A stretch of 64,000 bases of DNA from Limanda limanda (taxonomy: Eukaryota > Chordata > Actinopteri > Pleuronectiformes > Pleuronectidae). Location of the stretch: contig NC_083646.1 in NCBI RefSeq assembly GCF_963576545.1, positions 10,622,991 to 10,686,990 of the forward strand. The letters are read 5' to 3'. How positions within the stretch are numbered: the first letter of the stretch is position 1; every line of letters starts with the position of its first letter. This document shows positions 62,104 through 64,000 of the stretch, piece after piece. The notes under the pieces were generated by a model. That model was not told where the DNA came from. It made no database searches and saw only the letters and a program-made list of their open reading frames with translations. The translations under genes and the position numbers were made by a program.

Positions 62104-63874
62104 AAGTATTAAGTTTGCAGCTGACTCACTCCAATAATAGTATTAATAACAACAGTAATAGTAACGATTATGATAATGAAAATAATAACTTAAAACATAA
62201 AACAATGAATTTTATTTAAAGAACAACAAATAACCACAATCATTTTATATACAATAAAAAGATAACAAAACTAGATTCAGATTCCTGCTGATATTATCAC
62301 CACTTTGTCCATCGGAGAGAATGGTGATTTGTCTGTAAAAGAATCAGTATGAATGAAACAAATCCTTCAGGTCAAGATGTTTTTGTTTATAGTACTATCG
62401 GCCAACGTGAGGTTTTAATCTCCTGAATGTCAGTATCTGCTTCAAGAACCCAGAGCATTGGTCTAACGATACTAGAGTCCTCAGCTGTTTCTTTACTGGT
62501 GCACAATCCCACTGTGTCAGCCGTTATTTATTAGTATTGATCAGCTCCTTTTGTTGCCTTTTAGTCAAATAGAGGTGGCACATTTTATTTATAAAAATCT
62601 GAATATGGACACTGGTTGTAATTGTTCGTAATGTGTGGTTTTTTTCACTGAACAAACTTCATAAGATATATATTTGTCACTGCTAATGCTTTTTAAGTAT
62701 CACCATAACTTACAGATATAATGTAGAAATGAAAAATAGAGATAAGTATTTATTGAGTTAAAGTTTCAAGTTCATTTATGTCATTCCAGCCATTTTTGAA
62801 ATACAGGTTTAAAAGTATCAGCAGTGTATAGTGCAAATTCAGTTTGGTACAGCATCATTTATACTTAAGAAATAAATGACAATAGAGAGCAGCGCAGACA
62901 GACAGGAGGACAGAGATGCAAAAACGTCTCCTGAAGAGCAATTTAAAAAGCTCAATCAGCAGAGACAAGTAGTTCCTCAGAAAAACCACATCCTTCCTTT
63001 TCAGTGAGCAAACTCAACAAAACGTCTTCGTCTCTGCACCACCCCTCCTCCCCCTCCTCTCCTCACCTAGATTGGCACAGCCACTTCGACTGCAGGCTCC
63101 TGTCAGGCACACACTCATGCTGCTGAGTGTCACACAGTATTTCAACTGTGCAGATTAGCTTTTGTTTATTGCCATTTTTACTGAGCAACGCCAACATCTT
63201 CCGGGCAAAGATTCTCTAAAGCTCCAAGCAAGCACACTAATCCTATACGGTCAAGCAGCAGTGATAGTGAAACCTCCAGAGAAGCATGACCAGGTTTACT
63301 GTCAGCTCCGAGTGATGTTGTTGCTCAGTCATTCTTTCGCTCAGTCATCGCTGGACTTTGTTTGAGTGCTGCTGCTGCCACACGCTCCCATAAGACGCCG
63401 CTTCTGTTTCACAACTGACAGGAAGTGACTTGTCGGGGTCTAGTTTCTGTGAAAGCTGAGCTCAGGCTGCGACTAATGGTTTGTTAGAGGAGAACACGTC
63501 AGCCTCTCAGCCTCTCTTCTTTAATTTAATCTTTATTCTTTTTTCTTCTTAAATAAATAATCACTGGTGACACGATTTACTGCTTTCTTGTGTTTGGGAA
63601 AGACCTACAAACAAATGCTAATGAGGTATTGTTGATTGACTCAAAAGGTTCTCACGACCACAAAGTTCACTTTATAATAGAAGCGATTTCTGAGAACAAC
63701 ATCAGTCTGTTTACGGCCAGCATCACTTATCATGTGGGGCACAGTACACTCTGGTGTAATTTAAATTAAAATCACCCTCAAGCATTAGAAAAGGTCATAC
63801 TAGGTTCCAATAAAAACAATATACTGCCCAGTTTGCGCCTCCTGTGCCACTAAATCACAAGGTAGAAATATTTA

Positions 63875-63876
<2 letters not shown>
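62104..63876. other. Intergenic, nothing firmly recognised
   Basis: AT-rich at 62100-62900. The minus strand has AATAAA near 62211-62216, so a 3' UTR of a minus-strand gene beyond the window is possible. No coding exon was found. Confidence 0.4.

Positions 63877-63925
<49 letters not shown>
63877..63925. repeat. (TG)n microsatellite
   Basis: About 48 bp of TG dinucleotides. Confidence 0.95.
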
Positions 63926-63926
<1 letters not shown>

Positions 63927-64000
63927 GGGCGGGGGGGCTGAGGTAAAGAGCAAAGAAACTGTCAAAATGACATGTAGGTCTTTCACATTGAGTCATCACT

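Overview
The window is genomic DNA of a ray-finned (teleost) fish. The genes have many short exons with GT-AG introns, there are teleost-type SINE, hAT and Harbinger-like elements and long microsatellites, and nothing is prokaryotic or operon-like. All names come from reading translated exons; no database search was run. Exon chains were checked by hand so that reading phases close exactly from start to stop.

Layout, left to right. (1) 1-18.7 kb: a tandem complement C1r-like cluster on the + strand. Copy 1 (3083-6452, its 5' end lies outside the window) is a normal CUB-EGF-CUB-CCP-CCP-serine protease (SP) with an intact catalytic triad. Copy 2 (7619-13060) is a wrecked pseudogene: its first CUB exon is truncated, a splice donor is lost, the catalytic His is replaced, the C-terminus is deleted, and a 1.2-kb hAT-like transposon sits inside the SP exon. 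That transposon itself carries a decayed histone H3 fragment. Copy 3 (14149-18595) is an open 531-residue gene with a reduced CUB-CCP-CCP-SP architecture. It has lost both the zymogen-activation Arg and the catalytic Ser, so it is predicted to be a secreted pseudoprotease. (2) 20.3-24.1 kb: tapbpl (tapasin-related, MHC class I peptide editing), with candidate RFX/NF-Y-like and interferon-response motifs upstream. (3) 25.1-30.5 kb, minus strand: vamp1 (synaptobrevin), with a long 3' UTR and two possible C-termini. (4) 31.6-33.5 kb, minus: mrpl51. (5) 34-37 kb: long simple repeats and no gene seen. (6) 38.2-41.3 kb, plus: lag3-like four-Ig receptor. (7) 41.5-49.5 kb, minus: plekhg6 (RhoGEF with DH-PH). 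(8) 52.7-57.5 kb, minus: tnfrsf1a (TNF receptor 1 with death domain), including an 8-nt microexon. (9) 57.7-64 kb: repeat-rich DNA with an inverted copy of the tnfrsf1a 5' flank inside a transposon, nested minisatellites and a ~345-bp CA-rich tandem repeat.

The gene set plekhg6, tnfrsf1a, tapbpl, vamp1, mrpl51, lag3 and C1r matches the content of human 12p13.31, though not its exact order. It is an immune-rich block: complement initiation (C1r), class I quality control (tapbpl), T-cell inhibition (lag3) and TNF signalling (tnfrsf1a). The most novel material is the C1r-like cluster, where one copy appears active, one is dead, and one looks like a haptoglobin-style non-enzymatic derivative.
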